64,000 nt of DNA from Granulosicoccus sp. GTDB taxonomy: Bacteria > Pseudomonadota > Gammaproteobacteria > Granulosicoccales > Granulosicoccaceae. The position numbers were made by a program, and so were the translations under genes. This document shows positions 25,227 through 33,703 of this stretch, in pieces. Where the stretch lies: NCBI GenBank assembly GCA_020627685.1, contig JAHDGK010000001.1, positions 111,641 to 175,640 on the forward strand, given 5' to 3'. Each line of letters starts with the position of its first letter. Positions within the stretch are counted from its first letter, which is position 1. The notes beneath the pieces were generated by a model that did not search any database, was not told the origin of the DNA, and was given only the letters and a program-made list of their open reading frames with translations.

Positions 25227-26504
25227 TTAAGGTGAGTCGCTATTGCTTGTCGGTAAGCCAATAGCTACGCCGGTGAATGTCTGATTTATGTGCATAGAGT
25301 TAAATTGTTCGCCATAGGTGTTTATGCCGACAAAGTTCTTTTCTCTATACAAACTTGAGATTCGATGGGTAGTTTGGCGATGCCTTGCATCTAATTTTCT
25401 ATAGATACAGTCGAAGCCAAACAGCATTTGTATCTCGCCGATTTCCTGTTCGATTTCTTCAATCGCGTGACGTGAAGATGCCACCATGCCTTCCGAGCGT
25501 GCCACTGTGAGCACCAGGCCGTTATCAATAGCACAGAAAAAAGTCAGTGACTGGTCATCGTTGAGTTGTTGAATGGAACGGCAGTAATGCTGACCGCCAA
25601 ATCTAACAATGACTGAATACGAAGCAAAACTGCCTGCGTCGAGGTCTTGCGGGTCCATTCCTATGGCGCTGGCGTAGGCGACGGCTGCGGGTTCTGCGTT
25701 GAACTCACTGACGCAACGTTTGTCCGGATCGGCTTCGGTTACCACCAGTTTGTGTTCTGTTGGAACGAAGTTGTTGTTGCTATAAACCTGACACGGAAGC
25801 TTGCAATGAATAAGCGTGAGAACCGCAGCGCCGGAGCATGCCTGGGAGTTAGTAATCTGCCAGGTCTTAACAAACTGTAAATCATCTCCCGCCGAGCCAC
25901 CGATAAGCGGAATGCCATCGAGGCCTCTGTCGATGGCCAGTGTCACCGTCTCTTCCGAGTAGGAAAGACCGTCAATAAGATTTAGGGAGAAAATACCGGA
26001 CTTGTCGTCAGTTTTTTGTAACTTCGTGAGGAAGTGATGACGAGCATCAGCGGTTTTACGTGCAATGGTTTCCATGCCCATGTGCGCAACATCTCTCATG
26101 AGTAGAACATGGACGTCAAACCAACGCTTGGGAAGCAATGTGGCAATAAAGCCGTTTTCTTGCATTCCGTCGGGTGTCACTTCACCACTGGTTGAGCAGC
26201 CTGTAAACAGTAATCCCGGTGCAAGTTCTGCGAGTCCCTCAACAAGGTTTTGGCTGTCGTGTCGGGTTAGTGAATAACCAATAATGGCTAAGGCTAGCTC
26301 TTGCTTCTGTGCTTCTTGCGCAATAGCTGCGCACAACTCAGCGGTGTCGGCGGTCTCACTCCACAGCACGACGATGCCACTGCTAAAGCAGGTTCGCGAT
26401 ACCGGATGAGAGTTGTTCGCTAACACGTCAGATAAGAAGCACGTAAAAGAGTCGTCCCTAGAGTGTGTCACAAAGGGTGTGTGCTGGTGAAGCCCATACA
26501 GCAT
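25227..26504 (-). CDS. FIST domain sensor protein (NosP-like)
   Basis: A 425-residue protein with FIST_N (LLFTGCSTSGEVTPDG, IDGLSYSEETVT, IPLIGGSAGDDL) followed by FIST_C to the C-terminus (GFDCIYRKLDA, FVGINTYGEQ). AAGAG lies 6 bp upstream of the ATG. FIST proteins are sensory input modules; NosP is a heme-binding NO sensor that regulates a hybrid kinase. Operon order with the kinase downstream fits that model. A heme-ligand histidine is not assignable by eye, so ligand identity is open; small-molecule sensing is the alternative. Confidence 0.87.
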   Translation of the reverse strand: MLYGLHQHTPFVTHSRDDSFTCFLSDVLANNSHPVSRTCFSSGIVVLWSETADTAELCAAIAQEAQKQELALAIIGYSLTRHDSQNLVEGLAELAPGLLFTGCSTSGEVTPDGMQENGFIATLLPKRWFDVHVLLMRDVAHMGMETIARKTADARHHFLTKLQKTDDKSGIFSLNLIDGLSYSEETVTLAIDRGLDGIPLIGGSAGDDLQFVKTWQITNSQACSGAAVLTLIHCKLPCQVYSNNNFVPTEHKLVVTEADPDKRCVSEFNAEPAAVAYASAIGMDPQDLDAGSFASYSVIVRFGGQHYCRSIQQLNDDQSLTFFCAIDNGLVLTVARSEGMVASSRHAIEEIEQEIGEIQMLFGFDCIYRKLDARHRQTTHRISSLYREKNFVGINTYGEQFNSMHINQTFTGVAIGLPTSNSDSP

Positions 26505-26542
26505 CTGTTACTCTTAATACACACGAATATTTGAGTCAAAAC

Positions 26543-26899
26543 ATGAACGAAGCCCCTATTTTTAGAGCCGAGAAGGAGCTTGTAGAACGACCAGATACCG
26601 TGCTGAACGGCGTCGGTGCCGATGCGTGGCAGGCTTACAATGCGATGGAGACCACAAAACGTCGCCATTTTGATCTTCTTGAGATTCTGGATAACAAAAA
26701 GAAAAATTACAACATAGATCCAACGGCATTAGATCAGCAGTTAATCGCCAATTTGCTCAAGGATCATGACGAACAGGTAAAGCGATTTACCAGCGCCAGC
26801 ATTGCCTTAAAACAAAATAACGCAGAAGCTCATACCGCTTTATTTGAGTATATTGGCGGCATTAACAAAGGAACGGATGACAAGCCCACCACGCATTAG
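26543..26899 (+). CDS. Small helical protein of unknown function
   Basis: A 118-residue soluble protein I do not recognise. It is mostly helical and charged (TTKRRHFDLLEILDNKKKNY, ending with a low-complexity tail). The ATG at 26543 is chosen; a longer frame would overlap the FIST start. It is divergent from the FIST gene with only 38 bp between starts, so the promoters must overlap. It could be coregulated with the FIST/kinase unit. Confidence 0.65.
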   Translation: MNEAPIFRAEKELVERPDTVLNGVGADAWQAYNAMETTKRRHFDLLEILDNKKKNYNIDPTALDQQLIANLLKDHDEQVKRFTSASIALKQNNAEAHTALFEYIGGINKGTDDKPTTH

Positions 26900-26906
26900 T
26901 TGCCGA

Positions 26907-26967
26907 AACCGCCAGTTAGTTTAGCCGCATTAAGCTAGTTCAAGCGCTTGAGTTCGATGCGGCGGTT
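26907..26967. terminator. Nested inverted repeats at convergent gene ends
   Basis: GCCGCAT (26924–26930) pairs with ATGCGGC (26957–26963), with the palindrome CAAGCGCTTG inside. AACCGCC (26907–26913) can instead pair with GGCGGTT (26961–26967). The elements surround the stop of the OmpA-like gene. No T-tract is seen, so a terminator role is tentative. Confidence 0.4.
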
Positions 26968-28029
26968 ATCGCCTCGTCCTTTTCGCGTGCGGTTGCTCGC
27001 AATCGGGAACCGCTCGCCATATCCAACGGCTCTAATCTGGTTCGGTCCCACCCCTCTTAACATCAGATAATGTCTGACGGCAGCCGCCCGTTTATCTGAA
27101 AGTTTTTGATTGTTCGAGTCACTGCCAGCGTTGTCGGTATGAGCGGCAATTTCAAACAAATGATCCGGTGCTCTTTGTAGGGCGATAGCTGCACGGTCAA
27201 GCACCTGTCTGGATGCTACGTTCAGATAGCTATTGCCGACTTCAAAATTTATATCTTTTAAAATGACCAGCGGTTGGGAGTCGCAGCCCAATACATCCTC
27301 ACCCGGGCGTTCTGAGATTATCGGCTCGGCTGCATCAGGAAGGCAGACATCGCGGTAATCTGGAATTTCATCTTTATCGATATCCGGCGAGCATTCGTCG
27401 CTCGGACCAATCACCGCTGCGCAAGGATCAATGACAATAACCGACTCAGGGACGATTAATGAAAACTGCACAACCAGGTTGGGAATAGCGCCGCCATTTT
27501 GTGAGTAGCTTAAAACGTTGTCATTGTGCTGCCACTGGCCATCTATGTCATCAACGACATTGGTTTGTCCGTAAGAAATTAGCTTTGCATCGCTGGGTAA
27601 TACCCAGGTAATGGTGGAGTGAAGAGTGGCTGCATTTTCACTATCGACTGCAAAGTGCGCATCTCTGATCGATAATTCTAGAATGCTGTCCTCTAAGGAT
27701 TCCAAGCCGGTGGTGTATTCATGGCGATATCGACTGATGGCGCTACCGGACCATAGTGAGAGCGCGTGCGGATTGTGAGCGTGAGCTGCGCTAAAGGTGA
27801 GGTGTTCCGGACCTGTAAAGCGTGTGCTTAATGCATCTCGCGTTTCCGGCAGCTTAAGCAGCAGGAGCTCCTCATCAGTCGACAATGTATGTTGAGCGAT
27901 ATAGTGCCTGCCGTCTTCATCCAGAACGACCAGTAGATCGCTGCTACTAGCCGCCAGGCTTGGCCGATGGATAAACAGTGCGGCGAAGATGAGCCCCAAG
28001 GCTGTGATATGAAGGCGCTGTGGAATCAA
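26935..28029 (-). CDS. OmpA family protein
   Basis: A 364-residue secreted protein: signal peptide (about 1–26, ending SLAAS), an N-terminal beta-rich part of about 200 residues that I do not recognise, then a calcium-type DxDxDxxxD segment (SPDIDKDEIPDYRDVC). An OmpA C-terminal peptidoglycan-binding domain with FEIAAHTDNAGSD and NQKLSDKRAAAVRHYL ends the chain. It probably links the envelope to peptidoglycan. It stands alone, between the small helical gene and trpS. Confidence 0.85.
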   Translation of the reverse strand: MIPQRLHITALGLIFAALFIHRPSLAASSSDLLVVLDEDGRHYIAQHTLSTDEELLLLKLPETRDALSTRFTGPEHLTFSAAHAHNPHALSLWSGSAISRYRHEYTTGLESLEDSILELSIRDAHFAVDSENAATLHSTITWVLPSDAKLISYGQTNVVDDIDGQWQHNDNVLSYSQNGGAIPNLVVQFSLIVPESVIVIDPCAAVIGPSDECSPDIDKDEIPDYRDVCLPDAAEPIISERPGEDVLGCDSQPLVILKDINFEVGNSYLNVASRQVLDRAAIALQRAPDHLFEIAAHTDNAGSDSNNQKLSDKRAAAVRHYLMLRGVGPNQIRAVGYGERFPIASNRTRKGRGDNRRIELKRLN

Positions 28030-28210
28030 GGCTTAAAAATTAACCTGGGTTGCGAGAGGGTCAAGCATAGATGAATGCCTGACTATGTAAGATTACGATG
28101 AGATGTCACTGAGTCTGCGACCTTGTCAGCTCTTAGGCGCTAGAAGCTTGATACAATTATACGGTCGAGACCCGCCAAAAGGGTAGGGTTGGAAATAGAA
28201 CTGCATTGGT

Positions 28211-29212
28211 ATGTCAAAACAAACCTGGCTGACAGGAATCACCACCTCCGGTACTCCACACCTCGGAAATTATGTCGGGGCCATTCGTCCGGCTGTCGAC
28301 GCGAGTCGCAACTTAGATCAGGAAGGGTTTTATTTTCTGGCTGATTATCACGCGATGATCAAAAATCAAGATCCAGTGATGTTGCGCGAGTCTCGTCAGG
28401 AAATCGCTGCCGCCTGGATAGCTTTGGGTCTGGATACCGACCACACAACTTTTTATCGTCAGTCCGATATCCCGGAGATTATGGAATTAACGTGGATGCT
28501 GACATGCCTAACGGCTAAAGGGCTCATGAATAGAGCGCACGCTTATAAAGCCGTTGTTCAGGAGAATGTTGATTCCGGTTCGGTGGACCCCGATAAAGGG
28601 ATCACCATGGGCTTGTTTAGCTACCCCATTTTGATGTCAGCAGATATCTTAATGTTCAAGGCCACCCATGTGCCTGTTGGTCGGGACCAAATCCAGCATC
28701 TGGAAATGGCGCGAGATATCGCACAGCGCTTTAATCATCACTACGGCGAATTGCTGGTACTACCGCAAGTCGTTGTAGAGGAGCGTGCAGCTGTCTTGTC
28801 CGGGTTGGATGGTAGAAAAATGAGTAAGAGCTACGGCAATACCATTCCATTGTTCGACACCGCAAAAAAGTTGCGTAAGTCGATCATGAAAATTAAAACG
28901 AATTCGCAGGAGCCTGGTGAGCCTAAGGATCCTGAGGGCAATACGGTGTTTGAAATCTATCGAGCGTTTGCCACCGAAGAGCAGACTGAAGCGTTGCGTA
29001 CCGCCTACGCTGAGGGGATTGCCTGGGGCGATGCAAAGCAGCAATTGTTCGAATTGGTCGACGGTGTTCTGAGCGAGCCACGCGAACGCTACAACGAATT
29101 AATGGCTGACCCTTCAGTCATCGATGCTATTTTGCAAAAAGGGGCTGAGAAAGCTCGGGCCCACAGTCGCCCTTATCTCGAAGAGCTACGTCGAGCTGTT
29201 GGTGTGTCATGA
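28211..29212 (+). CDS. trpS: Tryptophanyl-tRNA synthetase
   Basis: A 333-residue class I aminoacyl-tRNA synthetase. The HIGH-like motif is in [12 protein letters not shown], and the KMSKS loop is [10 protein letters not shown]. It charges tRNA-Trp. The next gene overlaps by 4 bp (ATGA). Length is normal. The upstream 181 bp shows no clear T-box or trp leader structure. Confidence 0.96.
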   Translation: MSKQTWLTGITTSGTPHLGNYVGAIRPAVDASRNLDQEGFYFLADYHAMIKNQDPVMLRESRQEIAAAWIALGLDTDHTTFYRQSDIPEIMELTWMLTCLTAKGLMNRAHAYKAVVQENVDSGSVDPDKGITMGLFSYPILMSADILMFKATHVPVGRDQIQHLEMARDIAQRFNHHYGELLVLPQVVVEERAAVLSGLDGRKMSKSYGNTIPLFDTAKKLRKSIMKIKTNSQEPGEPKDPEGNTVFEIYRAFATEEQTEALRTAYAEGIAWGDAKQQLFELVDGVLSEPRERYNELMADPSVIDAILQKGAEKARAHSRPYLEELRRAVGVS

Positions 29213-30222
29213 ATCCTGTTTTAGTTAATCGCTGGCGTGGTAATGCTATTGAAAACAGATACCGTGGAGCTGTGGCTGTAGTCGAGGCTTCGGGGCAGGT
29301 TTTTGCCGCTATGGGAGATGTGCAGCGTGCTGTCTTTCCTCGCTCGGCTATAAAATTCTTACAGGCTATTCCTTTTGTTGAGTCAGGCGCTATCGATGCG
29401 TATTCACTGGATGATCGTCATATTGCGTTGAGCTGCTCATCTCATAATGGTGAGCCTATTCATGCAGGCTTAGCGCAAGATTGGCTTGAGCGCATAGGTT
29501 GTTCGCACGATGATCTTGAATGCGGCGCTGAACTACCGTTGCATCAAGCCACTCAGTTTGAACTCATGTCGCAAGGAAGAGGGCCGCAGCGCCATCATCA
29601 CAATTGCTCGGGTAAACACTTAGGCTTTTTGTCCACGTGTAAGCAGCTTGGCGACCCCACACAGAATTATCGCCTGTACAACCACGTGTCTCAGCAGCGC
29701 TGGTTTGAAGTGCTTGAAAGTTTAACCAATACACGTATCGGTCAGTTGCCCTGGGGCTATGACGGATGTGCAATCCCCACCCTTGCATTACCGCTGCAAC
29801 GAATCGCTCTGGCGATGGCAAGGTTTGGTACGCCCTCGCGATTTGAAGGCGAACGTCGGGCCGCTGTTGAACGTATACACGCAGCGGTCACCAGTAATCC
29901 TTATATGGTGGCTGGCAAGGAAAGGCTCTGCACATCGTTGATGGAACGCTTGGCGCCGAGCATCCTCGTTAAGGTGGGTGCGGACGGTGTTTATACCGCT
30001 GTGATTCCTGAGCACCAATTAGGCGTTGCATTAAAAATTGACGATGGTAACGATGCAGCTGCGCGAGTGGCGTTGGGTGCCGTTCTACAAACCTTGGGCG
30101 TGATGCCGACAGGGGAGGCGAAGATGCTGGCTGAATATTTCAGACCGTCTGTTAATAATTCGCGTGGCGAGACTATCGGACGCATGGAGCCTTCTTCAGA
30201 CTGGGAATCGTTAAGCGCCTGA
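29209..30222 (+). CDS. Asparaginase (rhizobial-type, PF06089)
   Basis: A 337-residue cytoplasmic asparaginase of the thermolabile/rhizobial family: [50 protein letters not shown], and GYDGCAIP in the expected order. It hydrolyses L-asparagine to aspartate. It is translationally coupled to trpS, which is not a usual pairing, and both may serve amino acid supply. No signal peptide. Confidence 0.85.
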   Translation: MNPVLVNRWRGNAIENRYRGAVAVVEASGQVFAAMGDVQRAVFPRSAIKFLQAIPFVESGAIDAYSLDDRHIALSCSSHNGEPIHAGLAQDWLERIGCSHDDLECGAELPLHQATQFELMSQGRGPQRHHHNCSGKHLGFLSTCKQLGDPTQNYRLYNHVSQQRWFEVLESLTNTRIGQLPWGYDGCAIPTLALPLQRIALAMARFGTPSRFEGERRAAVERIHAAVTSNPYMVAGKERLCTSLMERLAPSILVKVGADGVYTAVIPEHQLGVALKIDDGNDAAARVALGAVLQTLGVMPTGEAKMLAEYFRPSVNNSRGETIGRMEPSSDWESLSA

Positions 30223-30241
30223 GCCCGGTCTAGGAGCTTGG

Positions 30242-31234
30242 TCAGTCTCGAACTTGTGCTGCACTCACAGCCACAATATTAATGATGTCGTCCGAACTGC
30301 AGCCTCTGCTTAGATCATTAATCGGTTTATTCAGCCCTTGTAGAATCGGGCCGATTGCCTGTGCACCGCCAAATCTCTCAATCAGCTTGTATCCAATGTT
30401 GCCGGCATCGAGGGTGGGGAAGATCAAGACATTACAGGGTGTCTCTGCAGCTTGCGCTGGGGATTTTTTTGCCAGTATGGAAGGTATGACTGCTGCATCC
30501 AGTTGAACCTCGCCTACAACCCGCCATTGGCTTCGTTTATCACGGACTATGTCAGTCGCTTGAGTGACTTTACTCACTGCTGCATGTCGTGCACTGCCTT
30601 CAGTTGAAAATGAAAGCATGGCAACCTCTGGTGTTAATTGAAGCAGCTTGTTCGCTGTTTCACCGGTAGATACGGCAATACCTGCTAACTGCTCTGCGTC
30701 TGGTTCTATGACCAGTGCACAGTCCCCGATGACCATCGCGTCTTGAACCGGGTGATGCTCTTGCATCAGCATAATAAAGCAGCTGGATACTAAGGCCTCA
30801 TCCGGATGCTTGCCGACATAACGAACGGCGTTGCGCACGACATCCGCGGTTGCCGTGATGGCACCGGCAACACACGCATCAGCATCGCCCTCGCTGACCA
30901 TCATGCAGGCAAAGGTCACTGGGTCATCAATTGCGGATTCAGCCTTCTCTTCCGTCATGCCTCGATGTTTGCGTTTTTCTACCATAGCAGTGATGTAGGC
31001 AGCGCGACGCGGCGATTGAGACGGCGCTACGATTTCAATGCCGCTTAAAGACAAGCCAAGATTTTCAGCCATGCTGGAAAGCTCGTCGGAATCTCCCAAT
31101 AGTATGATTTCGGCTATGCCATTTGCCTGCGACTGAACAGCCGCTCGCATAACGCGTTCATCGAGTGACTCAGGTAGAACCACACGTCGTATATTGCGTT
31201 TAGCAACGTCGAGCACACGATTGAATACGGACAT
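30242..31234 (-). CDS. pta: Phosphate acetyltransferase
   Basis: A 330-residue short-form phosphotransacetylase (RRVVLPESLDERVMRAA at the N-terminus, and GCALVIEPD-like and FPTLDAGNIGYKL motifs). It interconverts acetyl-CoA and acetyl phosphate. It lacks the long N-terminal regulatory domain found in E. coli Pta. Acetate kinase is not in the window. It is convergent with the asparaginase gene and divergent from the regulator at 31359. Confidence 0.9.
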   Translation of the reverse strand: MSVFNRVLDVAKRNIRRVVLPESLDERVMRAAVQSQANGIAEIILLGDSDELSSMAENLGLSLSGIEIVAPSQSPRRAAYITAMVEKRKHRGMTEEKAESAIDDPVTFACMMVSEGDADACVAGAITATADVVRNAVRYVGKHPDEALVSSCFIMLMQEHHPVQDAMVIGDCALVIEPDAEQLAGIAVSTGETANKLLQLTPEVAMLSFSTEGSARHAAVSKVTQATDIVRDKRSQWRVVGEVQLDAAVIPSILAKKSPAQAAETPCNVLIFPTLDAGNIGYKLIERFGGAQAIGPILQGLNKPINDLSRGCSSDDIINIVAVSAAQVRD

Positions 31235-31347
31235 AGCAAATGCGGGAAAATGGGTAAGAAGTGTCGATGATAAGGGAATAGGTGCTCACTGTCCCGACTC
31301 TGTCTTGTGTGTACACAGAATATGTGAGGACAGTCGAAATAGCGGTT

Positions 31348-31360
31348 ATGATCAGATCAT
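31348..31360. promoter_or_regulatory. 13-bp palindrome over a start codon
   Basis: ATGATC-A-GATCAT (31348–31360) is a perfect palindrome with a single centre base. Its last two bases are the first two of the ATG at 31359 of the regulator gene, so a bound protein would block translation or transcription of that gene. Another 10-bp palindrome, TGTGTACACA, lies about 40 bp upstream. Confidence 0.45.
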
Positions 31361-32246
31361 GAGATCGCCTGAAGAAGCCTACCTGACAACACGTGAACTG
31401 GCTGATTTGCTGCGTATTAAAGAACGCAAAGTCTATGAGCTCGCTAATAATGGCGAAGTGCCGTGTGTGCGTGTCGTTGGAAAATTGCTATTTCCGAAAG
31501 AGCAGATTGGTGAGTGGATAGAAGCTGCTCAATCCGGACCTTCCGTATCGCGAAGAGAAAAGTTACCGCCGACTGTTCTTGGTAGTCATGATCCGTTGCT
31601 CGATTGGGCGTTGAAGGAATCCGGTTGTGCCTTGGCAGCATTCTTTGACGGTAGCCGCGATGGCGTGAAGCGCCTAGTTCAGCGTGAAGGAGTCGCAGCG
31701 GGCCTGCATATCCATGAATCAGACGGTTGGAACATAGAAACCGTTAAGCAGGCGTGTGCAAACGAGGCGGTGGTGTTGATTGAATTTGCGCGTCGTAGTC
31801 GGGGATTCATTGTTGCGAAAAACAACCCGCAGAACATCAATACCATTTTGGATGCAGCCAAATACAAGCTGGCGCGACGACAAGAGAGTGCCGCCAGCCA
31901 ACAGATGCTTGAACAAATGATGCTGGATGCAGGTAGTGATATCAACAAGGTAAGTTTGTGTACGGAGTGTGCTCGAACCGAAGATGAACTCGGCATGCAA
32001 GTTTTTGATGGTAAAGCCGATGTTGCGTTTGGTCTGCACTCAGTTGCCACGCGCCTAAAGCTTGATTACGTACCCGTTATGCAAGAGCAGTTTGATTTGC
32101 TGGTGTGGCGACAGGCTTGGTTCGATGAACCTTTCCAAACGTTGTTGAGCTTTACGAAGAGTGAGGCGTTTGCCAATAGGGCCGCGCAACTGGGAGGTTA
32201 TGACATCTCAAAACTTGGAACCGTTCGATACAACGCCAGTGCTTAA
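31359..32246 (+). CDS. Excisionase-type HTH plus substrate-binding-like regulator
   Basis: A 295-residue regulator: an N-terminal winged helix of the excisionase/MerR type (LTTRELADLLRIKERKVYEL) and a C-terminal PBP-like domain (SLCTECARTEDELGMQVFDG, GKADVAFGLHSVATRLKLDYVPV) of the kind in molybdate/tungstate-responsive regulators. The ATG at 31359 starts exactly at the HTH; earlier in-frame codons overlap pta. It is convergent with a tungstate-type binding protein gene, 9 bp apart, suggesting that it responds to an oxyanion. The effector is not proved. Confidence 0.85.
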   Translation: MRSPEEAYLTTRELADLLRIKERKVYELANNGEVPCVRVVGKLLFPKEQIGEWIEAAQSGPSVSRREKLPPTVLGSHDPLLDWALKESGCALAAFFDGSRDGVKRLVQREGVAAGLHIHESDGWNIETVKQACANEAVVLIEFARRSRGFIVAKNNPQNINTILDAAKYKLARRQESAASQQMLEQMMLDAGSDINKVSLCTECARTEDELGMQVFDGKADVAFGLHSVATRLKLDYVPVMQEQFDLLVWRQAWFDEPFQTLLSFTKSEAFANRAAQLGGYDISKLGTVRYNASA

Positions 32247-32255
32247 GTTTGAACG

Positions 32256-33077
32256 CTACTGAGCATTGGGGAAGAACAGTTGCTGGCCATCAATCTTAAA
32301 ATTTGCAATCGCTTGCTGGCCTTTATCACCGGTAAGCCAGTCAATCAGCTGTTGTCCTTCGCCCGCTTTGACTGAAGGGTGCTTTTCAGGATTCACCAAA
32401 ATGATTCCATACTGATTGAAGAGTCGAGAATCGCCTTCAACGATGATTTGGTAGTTTCCTTTATTGCCGAATGCAATCCATGTGGCTCTATCTGTTAGGA
32501 CATAAGCACCCATGCCGATGCCTACATTGAGCGTTGCTCCCATGCCAGAGCCTGTTTCCCGATACCAGGTTCCAGATGCCGCAGCACTATCGACGCCGGC
32601 AGCATCCCAAAGGCGAAGTTCTGCTTTGTGTGTTCCAGAGTCATCTCCTCTTGAGGCAAACAAGGAGCCCGACCCGGCGAGGGTTGTTAACGCCTCCACG
32701 ATATTGTCATTGCCTTTTATTTGTGCCGGGTCATCAGCCGGACCGACCAGTACGAAGTCGTTGTACATTAAATCAAAACGCTCAACGCCATAGCCTGCTG
32801 CCACAAAGGCTTCTTCCGAATCCTTGGCATGAACCAAAAGGACGTCGCCGTCTCCATTAGTCGCATTTTTTATAGCCTGCCCGGTCCCGACTGCCACCAC
32901 TCGAACATCAATGCCGCTTTGTTCGGAAAACAGCGGCAGAACGGCATCGAGCAAACCTGAATTCTGGGTAGACGTAGTGGATTGAACAATAATGAATGGA
33001 TTGGCAGCTGTTAGCGGCTGCGCGAACACAGCGATTACCAGCAGGATTACTGCTTTGATGATTTTATGTGGAGTCAT
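32256..33077 (-). CDS. tupA: Tungstate/oxyanion ABC transporter substrate-binding protein (TupA-like)
   Basis: A 273-residue secreted protein (signal peptide about 1–24, ending LTAAN). The diagnostic TTSTQNSGLLDAVLPLF follows, and the rest has DVLLVHAKDSEEAFV and the PBP-like-2 fold. TupA binds tungstate with high affinity. The cognate tupB and tupC permease and ATPase genes are missing from this window: the gene is followed by a DUF3291 gene on the other strand. It may be an orphan binding protein or its transporter is elsewhere. Confidence 0.82.
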   Translation of the reverse strand: MTPHKIIKAVILLVIAVFAQPLTAANPFIIVQSTTSTQNSGLLDAVLPLFSEQSGIDVRVVAVGTGQAIKNATNGDGDVLLVHAKDSEEAFVAAGYGVERFDLMYNDFVLVGPADDPAQIKGNDNIVEALTTLAGSGSLFASRGDDSGTHKAELRLWDAAGVDSAAASGTWYRETGSGMGATLNVGIGMGAYVLTDRATWIAFGNKGNYQIIVEGDSRLFNQYGIILVNPEKHPSVKAGEGQQLIDWLTGDKGQQAIANFKIDGQQLFFPNAQ

Positions 33078-33210
33078 TCAGGCACCGAATATTCGAGCTT
33101 TTTCGTAATTTACATAACAAAAAAGCATAAAACAACACAAAACGCATGCACTTGTCGGTGTCTAGTTGATCTGCTAACGTCGCGATCATGTTCTTTCTAA
33201 AGTGATCACT

Positions 33211-33663
33211 ATGGCTGTCTGGGAGTTAGCGCAACTGAATATTGCTGAATCAGTCGCCCCGTTGGATTCTCCGGAGCTTGCTGATTTTGTCGCAAATTTA
33301 GACCGCATAAATGAATTGGCAGAAAAGTCTCCAGGTTTTGTCTGGCGCTTTACCGGCGATGCTGATGATGCTTCTTTGTCTTTAGCCCCTTTTGCAGAAG
33401 ACACCATCGTGAACTTGTCGGTATGGCAAGACATCGATTCCTTGCACGACTACGTTTACCGCACGGCTCACACTGAAGTGATGCGCAGACGGCATGAGTG
33501 GTTTGTCTCCAGGAAGGAGGCTTCAGCGGTACTGTGGTGGGTGCCTGAGGGTCACCGGCCGGATTTCCATGAAGCGCATCAGCGATTGATGCAGTTGAAC
33601 GAGTCCGGCCCCAGCGACACGGCATTTACCTTTAAGCAACGCAGAGACGCTCCGCAAACGTAG
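33211..33663 (+). CDS. DUF3291 domain protein
   Basis: A 150-residue protein with the DUF3291 pattern: MAVWELAQLNIAESVAPL, NLSVWQDIDSLHDYVYRTAHTEVMRRRHEWF, and AVLWWVPEGHRPDFHEA. The family resembles heme-degrading monooxygenase/ABM folds, but function is unknown. The start could also be a GTG three codons upstream. No signal peptide. It stands alone between the TupA-like gene and the GMC oxidoreductase gene. Confidence 0.8.
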   Translation: MAVWELAQLNIAESVAPLDSPELADFVANLDRINELAEKSPGFVWRFTGDADDASLSLAPFAEDTIVNLSVWQDIDSLHDYVYRTAHTEVMRRRHEWFVSRKEASAVLWWVPEGHRPDFHEAHQRLMQLNESGPSDTAFTFKQRRDAPQT

Positions 33664-33703
33664 TTTGCGTTGGGACGTGCCTGTGCTGTCTCGCGCCGAA
33701 GTA

